Source of the DNA: Mesorhizobium sp. M1E.F.Ca.ET.045.02.1.1
GTDB taxonomy: Bacteria > Pseudomonadota > Alphaproteobacteria > Rhizobiales > Rhizobiaceae
NCBI RefSeq assembly: GCF_003952485.1
Contig: NZ_CP034447.1
Span: forward strand, 4,602,501-4,666,500
Direction: 5' to 3'
Length of the DNA: 64,000 bases
Below are positions 18,472 to 29,123 of this stretch, piece after piece. The notes beneath the pieces were generated by a model. The model was not told the DNA's origin. It searched no databases and was given only the letters and a program-made list of their open reading frames with translations. A program made the position numbers and the translations under genes. Positions within the stretch are counted from its first letter, which is position 1. Each line of letters begins with the position of its first letter.

Positions 18472-19731
18472 CTAATGCAACCGGGGGTTCGCACCCTGGC
18501 CTTTGTCGTCGATGATGAGGCCTCGATAGAAACGGTCCAGCGTGAAGGGCGCGTTGAACTCGTGCGGCTCGTCCTTGGCGATAGTCCAGGCGAAGCACCA
18601 GCCTGACGCGGGCGTTGCCTTGAAGCCGCCATAGCACCAGCCGCAATTGAGATACATGCCGGGCAGCGGGCCGGTGGTGATGATCGGCGAGCCGTCCATC
18701 GTCATGTCGCAAAGCCCGCCCCAGGAGCGCAGCATGCGCACCCGCGCCAGGCCCGGGAACAGCGCCAGCATCTCGCTCATCACCTCGTCGACGATCGGCA
18801 GGCTGCCGCGCTGGGCATAGCTGTTGTAGCCGTCGAGGTCGCCGCCATAGACGAGGCCGCCCTTGTCGGACTGCGAGATGTAGAAGTGGCCCATGCCGAA
18901 GGTGAGAACGGTGTCGACGACCGGCTTCAGCGATTCCGAGACGAAGGCCTGCAGAACGTGGCTTTCGATCGGCATATGCGAAATGCCGGCAAGCCGCATG
19001 ACGCTGCCGGTGCTGCCGGCAACCGCAAGCGCCACCTTCCTGGCGCGGACCTCGCCGCGCGTGGTCGTCACGCCGGTGACGCGGTCGCCGTCGCGCAGGA
19101 AGCCGGTGACCTCGCAATTCTCGATGATGTCGACGCCGCGCCGGTCGGCGCCGCGCGCATAGCCCCAGGCGACAGCGTCGTGGCGGGCGGTGCCGGCACG
19201 CGGCTGCATCAGTCCGCCAAGCACGGGGAAGCGCGCCGAACCCGAGACGTCCAGCGCCGGGACAAGCCGCTTGATCTGGTCGATGCTCATCAGCTCCGCG
19301 TCGACGCCGAGATGGCGCATGGCATTGCCGCGCCGGGCGTAGTCGTCGAGCTGGGCCGGCGTATGCGCGAGGTTGAGGCAGCCGCGCTGCGAGAACATGA
19401 CGTTGTAGTTGAGGTCGTGCGACAGGTTCTCCCACAGCTTCATCGAATGTTCGTAGAAGCGGGTGTTCTGCGGCAAGAGATAGTTGGAGCGCACCGCGGT
19501 GGTGTTGCGGCCGACATTGCCGGAGCCCAGCCAGCCCTTTTCCAGCACCGCGACATTGGTGATGCCGTGTTCCTTGGCAAGATAATAGGCTGTTGAAAGG
19601 CCGTGGCCGCCGCCGCCGATGACGATCACGTCATAGGACGCCTTGGGGGCCGGCTTGCGCCAGGCCGGCTTCCAGTCCTTGTTGCCGGTCAGCGCGTTCT
19701 TGAGCAGCGAAAAGGCTGAGTATTCCGCCAT
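18472..19731 (-). CDS. soxB: sarcosine oxidase beta subunit
   Basis: Catalytic flavoprotein of 419 residues. The DAO-fold FAD motif VIVIGGGGHGLSTAYYLAKEHG lies at about 33-54. MRSWGGLCDMTMDGSPIITTGP is the conserved flavin-site segment near the C-terminus. The start is ATG 19731 (MAEYSAFSLL) because AGGAAG sits just upstream; the frame is open for 25 more codons without an RBS. First gene of soxBDAG. The operon completes the route dimethylglycine to sarcosine to glycine suggested by its neighbours. Confidence 0.93.
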   Translation of the reverse strand: MAEYSAFSLLKNALTGNKDWKPAWRKPAPKASYDVIVIGGGGHGLSTAYYLAKEHGITNVAVLEKGWLGSGNVGRNTTAVRSNYLLPQNTRFYEHSMKLWENLSHDLNYNVMFSQRGCLNLAHTPAQLDDYARRGNAMRHLGVDAELMSIDQIKRLVPALDVSGSARFPVLGGLMQPRAGTARHDAVAWGYARGADRRGVDIIENCEVTGFLRDGDRVTGVTTTRGEVRARKVALAVAGSTGSVMRLAGISHMPIESHVLQAFVSESLKPVVDTVLTFGMGHFYISQSDKGGLVYGGDLDGYNSYAQRGSLPIVDEVMSEMLALFPGLARVRMLRSWGGLCDMTMDGSPIITTGPLPGMYLNCGWCYGGFKATPASGWCFAWTIAKDEPHEFNAPFTLDRFYRGLIIDDKGQGANPRLH

Positions 19732-19936
19732 TCTTCCTATCGTCCTTTTGGTGCGAGGCGGCAGACTATAGAGCAGGCGGGAAGCGCAAAGCCAAGATTG
19801 CGCCATCGCTTTTCGACAGGCCGACTCCGATCCGCGTCGTCGGGCACTGATGGAGACGGCTTGCCGCCAGATATACCGGTCTTTATCAAGGGCGGGATTT
19901 TAGGGGATTTTTCGGTCGCGAGTCGCCTGTCACGTC

Positions 19937-22423
19937 ATGATCTTCCGACTGCTACGCCTGATCCTGGTCGCCATGGTCGCCGTCGCGGCGCAGCCGTCGC
20001 TCGATGCGTTGGCGCAGGCAATCGGCCATGGCTCGGCTCAGCTCATCGCCGACCAGACCAAGACCATCCAGGACCTGACGGCCAAGGCCGACGGTTTGGA
20101 GAAGAAGATAGGCGATCCTGGCGAAGACGATGCCGGCCTCGTCGATATCCGCCTGCAGCTCGAGGATATATCGCGCGCGGCGCTGAACAGCGCGCTGGCG
20201 TTTCGTTCGCGCCTCAACGACATCAACAATCGTATCGAGGTTCTGGGGCCGGCGCCGGCTCAGGGACAGCAAGAGCCCGCGATCGTCGCCAACGAACGCG
20301 CTGCCCTTACGGCAGAGAAGGCCGAGATCAATGCTGTGGTCGCCAGCGCGCAGAACCTTTCGATCCGCGTCAGCGGCCTGGTCGACAGGATCGCCACCAT
20401 GCGCAGCGAGCTTTTCCGCAGCGTTCTGACGAAACGCTACGAATTGACCGATGCGCTGAGCCCGCAGGGCTTTTCCGACGCGCATGACCAGTTCACCGGC
20501 CTCTACAAGGCCGTGGCGTCCTGGCTGACCTTCGCGCTCAAGTTCAAATTCCAGGCGATTCTTGCCGCGACGCTGATGGCGCTGGCGCTGGCGGCAGTCC
20601 TCCTCATCGGCGGCCGGCGGCTGTTCGGCCGCGTTTTCGAGCCCAATCCATCCGTGGAGGACCCTTCATACCTCAGCCGGCTGTCCGTGGCGTTCTGGTC
20701 GACGCTGCTGCCGACAGCGGCGCTCGCCGTGTTCTTCGCCTCGGCGGTGTTCTTCTTCAACTATTATAACGTGCTGCGCGGCGACATCGGCACATTCCTC
20801 AATGCGTTGCTGGCCGTGGTCGCGATGGTGTTTTGCGTCAACCGGCTGACCAACGCGGCACTGGAGCCGCGACTGCCGAACTGGCGGCTGATTCCAGTCG
20901 CAACCGGTCCGGCGCGCTGGCTGGTGCGGCTGGCCACCGCCATGGCCGTGGTTCTTGGCTTCAATTACTTCCTGTCGGTCGTCAACGAAAAGATGGGCTC
21001 GCCGCTCTCGCTGACGATTGCTCGAAGCTTCGTCGCCACCATTATCGTCGGCGTCATCCTGATCCTGATGGGATCGCTGAGGCCTTTCAGGGCAGAAGAC
21101 GGTTCGCGGCGGCCGTGGCCGGCATGGCTTCGCTTCGTTGCCATCGGGCTCGGCCTGTCCACCATCGCGGCGGCGCTGCTCGGCTATATCGGCCTTGCGC
21201 TTTTCGTGTCGGTGCAGGTCGTGGTCACCGGCACCACTCTGGTCACCGCCTATATCGGCTTCCTGTCGGCGCGGGCGATCGGCGAGGAGGGCGGCTTCGC
21301 CGACACTTCGGTCGGGCGCTGGCTGTTGGCCAATTCCAGCTATGAGGACACCGCGCTCGACCAACTCGGCCTGGTGGTCAGCATCGCCATCAACCTGATG
21401 ATCGTGCTGGTGTTCCTGCCGCTGATCCTTTTGATGTGGGGCTTCCAGCCCGGCGATATCGAGGCTTGGGCCTACAAGCTGGCCACGGGCGTCACGATCG
21501 GTTCCGTCACCATCTCGGTGCTGGGCATCCTCACCGGCATCGTAGTCTTCGCCATCGGCTATTTCCTGACGCGCTGGTTCCAGGGCTGGCTCGACGGGTC
21601 GGTCATGGCGCGCGGCAAGGTCGACACCGGGGTGCGCAACTCGATCCGGCTGGCCGTGGGCTATGCCGGCGTCGCGCTCGCGGGGCTCGTCGGCATATCG
21701 GCGGCGGGCATCGATCTTTCCAATCTGGCGCTGGTCGCCGGTGCGCTCTCTCTCGGTATCGGCTTCGGCCTGCAGAACGTGGTCTCGAATTTCGTCTCCG
21801 GCCTGATCCTGCTTGCCGAACGTCCGTTCAAGGTGGGCGACTGGATCGTTGCCGGCGACATCAGCGGCACGGTCAGGAAGATCAGCGTGCGTGCCACCGA
21901 GATCGAGACGTTCCAGCGGCAGTCGGTGATTCTGCCCAACTCCAACCTCATCAACAATGCCGTCGGCAACTGGACGCATCGCAACAAGCTCGGCCGCGTC
22001 GATATCAAGGTCGGCGTCGCCTATGGCAGCGACGTCAAGCGCGTCCACGCGCTTCTGCTCGATATCGCGCGCGGACATCCCATGGTGCTCAAGAATCCGG
22101 AGCCCTTCGTGCTCTTCGGCAATTTTGGGGCGGCCGCACTCGAGTTCGAAATCCGGGTGTTCGTGGCCGACGTGATGAACGGCAGCATCGTCCAGAACGA
22201 CATCCGCTTCGCGATCCTCGATATCTTCGAGGACGAGCATATCGAGATCCCGTCGACGCCGCGCGCCGTGGTCGAGACCAAGAAGCAGGAGTCCTGGCCG
22301 ATCGACGACGACAAGATCGAGGTGGAATTTGCCGAGCGCGAGCGACTGGAGGCGGAAGCAGCGGCCGAGCAGGCACGGCTCGCCAAGATGAAGCGCAAAG
22401 GGCGCAAGCCCGATCCGGGCTAG
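19937..22423 (+). CDS. mechanosensitive ion channel, MscS family with DUF3772 domain
   Basis: Inner-membrane channel of 828 residues. A signal-like N-terminus precedes a periplasmic coiled-coil region with DUF3772 features (about 25-175), then roughly ten membrane helices and the MscS core: VAGALSLGIGFGLQNVVSNFVSGLILLAERPFKVGDWI, seen near 605-645. A cytoplasmic beta domain and a charged C-terminal tail (EFAERERLEAEAAAEQARL) follow. It probably releases osmolytes on hypo-osmotic shock. That fits a genome region for betaine metabolism, although it has its own promoter region and diverges from soxB. Confidence 0.88.
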   Translation: MIFRLLRLILVAMVAVAAQPSLDALAQAIGHGSAQLIADQTKTIQDLTAKADGLEKKIGDPGEDDAGLVDIRLQLEDISRAALNSALAFRSRLNDINNRIEVLGPAPAQGQQEPAIVANERAALTAEKAEINAVVASAQNLSIRVSGLVDRIATMRSELFRSVLTKRYELTDALSPQGFSDAHDQFTGLYKAVASWLTFALKFKFQAILAATLMALALAAVLLIGGRRLFGRVFEPNPSVEDPSYLSRLSVAFWSTLLPTAALAVFFASAVFFFNYYNVLRGDIGTFLNALLAVVAMVFCVNRLTNAALEPRLPNWRLIPVATGPARWLVRLATAMAVVLGFNYFLSVVNEKMGSPLSLTIARSFVATIIVGVILILMGSLRPFRAEDGSRRPWPAWLRFVAIGLGLSTIAAALLGYIGLALFVSVQVVVTGTTLVTAYIGFLSARAIGEEGGFADTSVGRWLLANSSYEDTALDQLGLVVSIAINLMIVLVFLPLILLMWGFQPGDIEAWAYKLATGVTIGSVTISVLGILTGIVVFAIGYFLTRWFQGWLDGSVMARGKVDTGVRNSIRLAVGYAGVALAGLVGISAAGIDLSNLALVAGALSLGIGFGLQNVVSNFVSGLILLAERPFKVGDWIVAGDISGTVRKISVRATEIETFQRQSVILPNSNLINNAVGNWTHRNKLGRVDIKVGVAYGSDVKRVHALLLDIARGHPMVLKNPEPFVLFGNFGAAALEFEIRVFVADVMNGSIVQNDIRFAILDIFEDEHIEIPSTPRAVVETKKQESWPIDDDKIEVEFAERERLEAEAAAEQARLAKMKRKGRKPDPG

Positions 22424-22631
22424 GGTGCATCGAGATTCGGGGTGAGACCGGCCTGCAAATGGTGCTTACCTGCGCTTCCGGTGCTCACGTACTTTCAAGT
22501 ACGCTCCGCTCCGGCCTTCGCCGGCCGAAGCCCTCATAAGGGTCTCCGCTCTATGAAGGCTACGGCCGGCGTAGGCCGGTTCTCGGAAACCACCATTTTC
22601 GACACGGCCTGCCCCCGAATCTCGATACACC
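22424..22631. repeat. 208-base palindromic intergenic element (MITE-like)
   Basis: Terminal arms GGTGCATCGAGATTCGGGG (22424-22442) and its complement with one mismatch (22613-22631). The similarity continues inward through GGCCTGCAAATGGTG and its partner near 22590. The centre carries GTACTTTCAAGTAC and GGCCTTCGCCGGCC, both palindromic. No protein is encoded; short frames here follow the repeat. It resembles rhizobial intergenic mosaic elements and could act as a terminator or RNA stabiliser for the channel gene. From 22632 to 22785 there is only the promoter region of the next gene. Confidence 0.7.
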
Positions 22632-22785
22632 TTCGGGGGCGCTGCATCCGGCTGCCAAAACCAATTGTGGCATGAATGCGGCATTCAGTTGCGGTTCAGC
22701 TTGCATCTCATATAAGCTCTCACGCAAAGGGCGAGAATGCCTTGCGAAGTGCAACAGAGGCGGTGTGGAAACACCGGAAATTGCA

Positions 22786-23049
22786 ATGTGGAAGTCTGTC
22801 GTTACCGCTATCGCTTTCCTGGCTATGGGCGGTTCGGCTTTTGCCGCCAGCGCGGTCAACAAGGACGCTCAAACGCGGACGTTGATCGTCACCGAAGGCG
22901 GCGGCAAGACCGAGCTGGCGCTGGCCGCCGGCGAGACGGTGGAGTTCTGCCCGAATGGCTGCTTCGTCACCCTGCCCAATGGCGACCTCGAAGCGCTGAC
23001 CGGTTCCGAAACCGTCGAGATCTCGGGCGGCGTTGCCCGTATCAAGTAA
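22786..23049 (+). CDS. small periplasmic protein, unknown function
   Basis: Protein of 87 residues with a clear signal peptide (MWKSVVTAIAFLAMGGSAFA-ASA). The mature part, about 65 residues, has a CPNGC pair that could form a disulfide, and ends in ISGGVARIK. The ATG at 22786 is chosen because it places the signal peptide at the N-terminus; GGAA stands upstream. An upstream GTG at 22765 with AGAGG is an alternative. No family is recognised. It is monocistronic with a strong terminator directly after it. Confidence 0.7.
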   Translation: MWKSVVTAIAFLAMGGSAFAASAVNKDAQTRTLIVTEGGGKTELALAAGETVEFCPNGCFVTLPNGDLEALTGSETVEISGGVARIK

Positions 23050-23067
23050 AACCTGCAACATGATCGG

Positions 23068-23096
23068 CAAAGGCCGGACGGACGTCCGGCCTTTTA
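23068..23096 (+). terminator. Rho-independent terminator
   Basis: GGCCGGACG and CGTCCGGCC form a nine-pair stem followed by TTTTAT, 22 bases after the small periplasmic protein gene. Confidence 0.85.
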
Positions 23097-23247
23097 TCGT
23101 TTCCGGTAGCCGCTGCTTAACGATGACGCCGGAAATACTGTTCGTCCAGCGCGTTGCAACCGGGCGTTTTAACGTTCGCTCCGCCATCTCCCGTTATATC
23201 CGCTGCAAGGACGCCGACACGCGGCGCGGGGTTAGCAGGGCAGGACA

Positions 23248-24687
23248 ATGGACGCGCGGTCGGACAGGAACGCAATCCCGCTTGCGGTCGATCTCGATGG
23301 CACGCTGATTGCAACGGACCTTCTGTGGGAAGGCCTGTTCATCCTCCTCAAGAAGAACCCGCTCTATCTCTTTCTGGTGCCGCTCTGGCTGGCTGGCGGG
23401 CCCGCGCGGGTCAAGCAGGAAATAGCCAAGCGCATCGACATCGATCCGGCTTCGCTGCCCTACCGGGCTGAATTGCTGGCACGTCTTCGGGCCGAACACG
23501 AGGAAGGCCGCAAGATCGTGCTGGCGACCGGCACGCCGCGCAAGTTCGCCGAGGCGATCGCCGCCCATCTCGGCATCTTCGATCGCGTGCTGGCGACGGA
23601 CGGGCCGCACAATTTGACGTCGGGCAGGAAGCGGGCGTCGCTGGCCGCCGCCTATGGCGATGCCGGCTTCGACTATGCCGGCAACAGCCACCACGATCTC
23701 AAGGTGTTCGACGCCGCCCGCAACGTGATCGTCGTGGCGCCGGACCGCAGCGCCCAGCGCTGGCAGGCGGCGCACGGCGCGGAGACCATGCCGGCGCCGA
23801 AGCGGACGCTGAAGACCTACGTCAAGATGCTGAGGGTCCATCAGTGGCTGAAGAATTCGCTGATCGCGGTGCCGATGGTGCTGTCGCATGAGTATTTCAA
23901 CTTCGGCATGATCTGGGAGTGCCTCCTGGCATTTGTTTCGTTCAGCGCCGTGGCGTCCGCCATCTACATCGTCAACGACTTCTTCGACCTTGCGCTCGAC
24001 CGCAAGCATCCGACCAAGCGCAACCGGCCATTCGCCAGCGGCGCGCTGTCGATCCCGTTCGGCCTCGGCGCCATCATTGCGCTGCTAGCGATCGGCATCG
24101 CCGCCGGCTGCCTGCTGCCGATCGAGTTCCTCGGCGTGCTCGGCGGCTACATCTTGGTCACCACGGCCTATTCGCTGTCGTTCAAGCGCATGCTGCTGGT
24201 CGATGTCCTGACGCTCGCCGGCCTCTACACGATCCGCGTTTTGGCGGGCGCGGCCGCTACCGGCGTCGACGTTTCCTTCTGGCTGCTCGCCTTTTCGATC
24301 TTCTTCTTCCTGTCGCTGGCGCTGGTGAAGCGCTTCGTCGAATTGCGCACGACCGCCATCCCCGCCGGCGAGCGGATCGCCGGCCGCGGTTACCGCACCG
24401 AGGACCAGGAGATCGTCGCCCAGGCGGGCATGGCCTCGGCCTTCTCCTCGGCGCTGGTGCTGGCGCTCTATATGGACAGCGTCTCGGTGCGCGAGCTCTA
24501 TCCGCATCCCTGGCTGGTCTGGCCGCTCGCGCCGATCGTGCTCTACCTCACCATGCGCGTCTGGATCCTCGCGCGCCGCGACGAGATGCATGACGACCCG
24601 GTCGTCTTCATCATCAGCGACTGGCGCAGCCAGATCGTCGTTGCCATCGGCGCGGCGCTTCTGATGGTCGGAGGCTGGGGCTGGTGA
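23248..24687 (+). CDS. HAD phosphatase-UbiA prenyltransferase fusion (decaprenyl-phosphate phosphoribosyltransferase-like)
   Basis: Two-domain protein of 479 residues. Residues 10-190 are a HAD-superfamily phosphatase (DLDGTL with Asp15 and Asp17, VLATGTPRKFAE, and YAGNSHHDLKVF with the metal aspartate). From about 190 on there is a UbiA membrane domain with NDFFDLALD at 243-251 and KHPTKRNRPFASG after it. That second motif is typical of 5-phosphoribosyl-1-pyrophosphate:polyprenyl-phosphate transferases. The fusion would make polyprenyl-phosphoryl-ribose-5-phosphate and dephosphorylate it, the first two steps toward polyprenyl-phosphoryl-arabinose. It overlaps the DprE1-like gene by four bases, which supports this reading. 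Confidence 0.78.
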   Translation: MDARSDRNAIPLAVDLDGTLIATDLLWEGLFILLKKNPLYLFLVPLWLAGGPARVKQEIAKRIDIDPASLPYRAELLARLRAEHEEGRKIVLATGTPRKFAEAIAAHLGIFDRVLATDGPHNLTSGRKRASLAAAYGDAGFDYAGNSHHDLKVFDAARNVIVVAPDRSAQRWQAAHGAETMPAPKRTLKTYVKMLRVHQWLKNSLIAVPMVLSHEYFNFGMIWECLLAFVSFSAVASAIYIVNDFFDLALDRKHPTKRNRPFASGALSIPFGLGAIIALLAIGIAAGCLLPIEFLGVLGGYILVTTAYSLSFKRMLLVDVLTLAGLYTIRVLAGAAATGVDVSFWLLAFSIFFFLSLALVKRFVELRTTAIPAGERIAGRGYRTEDQEIVAQAGMASAFSSALVLALYMDSVSVRELYPHPWLVWPLAPIVLYLTMRVWILARRDEMHDDPVVFIISDWRSQIVVAIGAALLMVGGWGW

Positions 24688-26042
24688 GGATGGGTGGCGA
24701 ACGCTTCGGCAGCTTTGGGCTGACGACGCCGCCGGCGCGCCGGGCGATGCCGGCCGACGAAGCCGTTGCGCTGTTGAAGAGCGGCGCGGCAAAGCCCGGC
24801 TCGCTCATCGGCTACGGCAATGGCCGCTCCTATGGCGACAGCTGCCAGAACGACGCCGGCATGGTCGTCGACATGCGGCCGCTGGACCGTATCCGTTCTT
24901 TCAACGCCGAGACCGGCGTGATCGAGGCCGATGCCGGTGTGCTGCTTTGCGACATCATCGCGCATGCCGCGCCCTACGGCTTCTTTCCGGCCGTGGTTCC
25001 AGGCACGCAGTTCGTGACGATCGGCGGCGCCATCGCCAACGATGTCCACGGCAAGAACCACCACCGGCGCGGCACGTTCGGCTGCCATGTCGAATCGTTC
25101 ACCTTGCTGCGGTCCGACGGCCGGACCTATCGCTGCTCCGACACCGACAATGCCCATCTGTTCATGGCGACGATCGGCGGCATGGGCTTGACCGGATTGA
25201 TCCTGTCGGCCTCGATCCGGCTGATGCGCGTGCCGTCGCTCGACATCGTCGAGAAGGTGACCCGGTTTCGCGACCTCGGCGAATTCTTCGATCTTGCCGA
25301 TGCGGCCGACCGCGCCAACGAATATGCCGTTGCCTGGATCGATCAGCTTGCCGGCGGCCACGGGCGGGGACGCGGGCTGCTGTTGACCGGCAACCATGCC
25401 GAACATGGATCGCATGCCGCGGCGCTGGCGGGCAGCCGGCTTTCGGTGCCCGTGCGGCCGCCCTTCAACGTGCTCAACCGGCCGTTCCTGACCGCCTTCA
25501 ACGCTGCCTATCGGTGGAAGAAAGGCTGTTCGTCCGATGCGCGCCAGGCGGGCTACCAGGGCTTCTTCTTTCCGCTCGACGGGGTTCGCGACTGGAACCG
25601 CCTGTATGGACCGCGGGGGCTTTTCCAGCACCAGAGCGTGGTGCCGGAGGTCGTCGCCCGGCGCGCCGTGCCGGCCCTGCTCGAGGCGGCGCGGCGGGCC
25701 GGGCAAGGCTCCTTCCTGACGGTGCTGAAGCGGTTTGGTGACGTCCGTTCGCCGGCGCTGCTGTCGTTTCCCCGGCCGGGCTACACGCTGACGCTCGATT
25801 TCCCCAACAGGGGTGAAAAGACGCTGCGGCTGCTCGCCGAACTCGACCGCATCACGGTCGAGGCCGGCGGCGCCGTCAATCCCTACAAGGATGCGCGCAT
25901 GGAGCCCGAAACCTTCGCTGCGTCCTTCCCGCAATGGCAGCGGCTGGAGGCGCTTCGCGATCCCGCTTTCCTATCGGGTTTCTGGGCGCGGACAGCAAAA
26001 AAACTGGATGCTCGACGAGGTGCCGCGGAAGCTGCGGAATAG
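24684..26042 (+). CDS. DprE1-like FAD-dependent polyprenylphosphoryl-ribose oxidase
   Basis: FAD-linked oxidase of 452 residues. GYGNGRSYGDSC at 43-54 is the FAD pyrophosphate loop. GTQFVTIGGAIANDVHGKNHH (from about 107 to 127) contains the HGKNHH signature of mycobacterial DprE1, and VNPYKDARMEP near the C-terminus carries the conserved flavin-site lysine. The start is GTG at 24684 with GGAGG upstream, coupled to the UbiA fusion. Predicted reaction: oxidation of the 2-hydroxyl of polyprenylphosphoryl-ribose, the first half of epimerisation to arabinose. A classical DprE2 partner is not adjacent; the SDR at 26611 may take that role. Confidence 0.75.
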   Translation: MRMGGERFGSFGLTTPPARRAMPADEAVALLKSGAAKPGSLIGYGNGRSYGDSCQNDAGMVVDMRPLDRIRSFNAETGVIEADAGVLLCDIIAHAAPYGFFPAVVPGTQFVTIGGAIANDVHGKNHHRRGTFGCHVESFTLLRSDGRTYRCSDTDNAHLFMATIGGMGLTGLILSASIRLMRVPSLDIVEKVTRFRDLGEFFDLADAADRANEYAVAWIDQLAGGHGRGRGLLLTGNHAEHGSHAAALAGSRLSVPVRPPFNVLNRPFLTAFNAAYRWKKGCSSDARQAGYQGFFFPLDGVRDWNRLYGPRGLFQHQSVVPEVVARRAVPALLEAARRAGQGSFLTVLKRFGDVRSPALLSFPRPGYTLTLDFPNRGEKTLRLLAELDRITVEAGGAVNPYKDARMEPETFAASFPQWQRLEALRDPAFLSGFWARTAKKLDARRGAAEAAE

Positions 26043-26048
26043 ATCGAA

Positions 26049-26097
26049 TTTGAGTAGATCTTGGTAAATGAAGCGTTAAGATCGAGGTTTACTCAAA
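26049..26097. promoter_or_regulatory. AT-rich hairpin or operator between the oxidase and the DMT gene
   Basis: TTTGAGTA plus GATCTT (26049-26062) pairs with AAGATC and TACTCAAA (26078-26097), leaving an internal loop. It is in the only gap of the lipid-linked sugar cluster, in unusually AT-rich sequence, so it may mark an internal promoter or attenuator for the last four genes. Confidence 0.4.
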
Positions 26098-26164
26098 ATA
26101 GACATGTGATTTCACCAAATATTTGCAGGTTTGCAGTAGGACCGCTCAGGGCGGGGTGGCAACA

Positions 26165-26614
26165 ATGAAATACATCGTCTTTATTCTTTTTACCGTCATG
26201 ACCAATGCCGCTGCGCAGCTGATGCTGAAGCAGGGCATGATGTCGCTGGGGCCGATTTCGTTCGACGGCGCCAATCCGCTCGTCAAGCTGCTGCAGGTCG
26301 TGTTCAGCCCGTGGGTCTTCCTCGGCCTCTGCACTTTCGTCATCTCGATGGCCTCGCACCTTTACGTGCTGTCGAAGGTCGAGCTCAGCTTCGCCTATCC
26401 GTTCCTCAGCCTCGCCTATGTCGCGGTCGCCGTCTTTGCCTATTTCGTGTTCCGCGAGGACCTCAATGGCTGGCGCATCGCCGGCATCGCCTGCATCTGC
26501 GTCGGCACAATCTTGATCGCTCAAAGTGGTCGCGATCTGGGCGGTCGCGGGCATGAGGACCAGGCCGCTTCCATCACCCCCGACAAGATCGGCACAAACG
26601 AGATCGTTCGATGA
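26165..26614 (+). CDS. small four-helix DMT/EamA-type transporter
   Basis: Integral membrane protein of 149 residues with four predicted helices (MKYIVFILFTVMTNAAAQLML; VFLGLCTFVISMASHLYVL; FAYPFLSLAYVAVAVFAYFVF; WRIAGIACICVGTILIAQ) and a short hydrophilic tail. It is like ArnE/ArnF and EmrE half-size transporters. In this cluster it is a candidate flippase for the lipid-linked sugar. The start is ATG 26165 after GGGGTGG; a frame to 26123 lacks a helix start. It overlaps the epimerase by four bases (ATGA). Confidence 0.72.
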   Translation: MKYIVFILFTVMTNAAAQLMLKQGMMSLGPISFDGANPLVKLLQVVFSPWVFLGLCTFVISMASHLYVLSKVELSFAYPFLSLAYVAVAVFAYFVFREDLNGWRIAGIACICVGTILIAQSGRDLGGRGHEDQAASITPDKIGTNEIVR

Positions 26615-27618
26615 GACATGTGATTTTTGGCGGCGACGGCTTCGTCGGCCGTCATCTTGCTCCCAAGCTTGCCGCGGACGGCGAGAACGTCGTCGTCGCC
26701 GACATCGTCAAGAGCGACCTGCCGCACTATCGTTCGGTGCGCTTCATCACCTGCGATGTGACCGATCCGGCATCGGTCGCGGCACTGGGCCTCAGGGCCG
26801 ACGACATGGTCTACAATTTGTCGGCCAAGATGCTGTCGCCGATCCAGGTGCGCGCCAAGCGGCACGACTTCTTCTTCCCAGTGAATTTCCACGGCACCGA
26901 GCACATCATCCAGGCGATGGACAAGGCCGGCGCCTCGAAGCTGGTCCACTACACGACCGACATGATCTACGGCCACACGGTGGTGCTGCCGATGACGGAG
27001 GATCATCCGGTCGCGCCGCTTGGCGAATATGGGCTGTCGAAGCTCAAGACCGAGGAGCTCGCCGCCGAATGGCGCAAGCGCGGCATGTCGATCTCGCTGT
27101 TCCGGCCGCGGCTGATCATCGGCCCTGGGCGTCTCGGCATCCTGGAAAAGCTCTTCAAGCTGGTCGACTGGAATTTTCCCGTGCCGATGATCGGTTCGGG
27201 CCGGAACCCTTACCAGTTCATCTCGGTGTTCGATTGCGCAGAAGCCGCCCGCGCGGCCTGGAAAGCCGGCGTGCCGAACGAGGCCTACAATCTCGGCTCG
27301 CTCAATCCGCCGCCGGTCAGGAAGCTGCTCGGCGACCTGATCCGCCATGCCGGCTCCAAGTCGATTCTGCTGCCGACGCCGGGCTGGGCGGTCAAGCGCA
27401 CGCTCGACCTGCTCGATCTCATGAACATGCCGATCATGGATCCGGAACAGTATCTGATCGCCGACGAGGAATGCGTGCTCGACGTGTCCAAGGCCGAGCG
27501 TCAGCTCGGCTGGGTGCCGCAATACCGCGACGAGGACATGCTGATCGCCGCCTACAGCGAATATCGCGCCAAAAAGGACGGCCACGCCGTCGCCACCGAA
27601 CACGTTCCTGCCGAATAA
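26611..27618 (+). CDS. NAD-dependent epimerase/dehydratase (extended SDR)
   Basis: Extended short-chain dehydrogenase of 335 residues. GGDGFVGRHL near the N-terminus binds NAD, HYTTDMIYG gives the active-site Ser/Thr position, and YGLSK the catalytic YxxxK. It probably acts on a nucleotide- or lipid-linked sugar, either as the reductive partner of the DprE1-like oxidase or to make a second sugar for the same glycan. It is coupled to the transporter and stands 24 bases before the aminotransferase. Confidence 0.78.
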   Translation: MRHVIFGGDGFVGRHLAPKLAADGENVVVADIVKSDLPHYRSVRFITCDVTDPASVAALGLRADDMVYNLSAKMLSPIQVRAKRHDFFFPVNFHGTEHIIQAMDKAGASKLVHYTTDMIYGHTVVLPMTEDHPVAPLGEYGLSKLKTEELAAEWRKRGMSISLFRPRLIIGPGRLGILEKLFKLVDWNFPVPMIGSGRNPYQFISVFDCAEAARAAWKAGVPNEAYNLGSLNPPPVRKLLGDLIRHAGSKSILLPTPGWAVKRTLDLLDLMNMPIMDPEQYLIADEECVLDVSKAERQLGWVPQYRDEDMLIAAYSEYRAKKDGHAVATEHVPAE

Positions 27619-27642
27619 GACGGCGAAGGGGAGATTTTCGAG

Positions 27643-29115
<1,473 letters not shown>

Positions 29116-29123
29116 GACAGACG

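Noticed and set aside
22442..22675. 77-codon open frame after the channel gene
   Set aside because: It lies inside the palindromic repeat and has no RBS or family.
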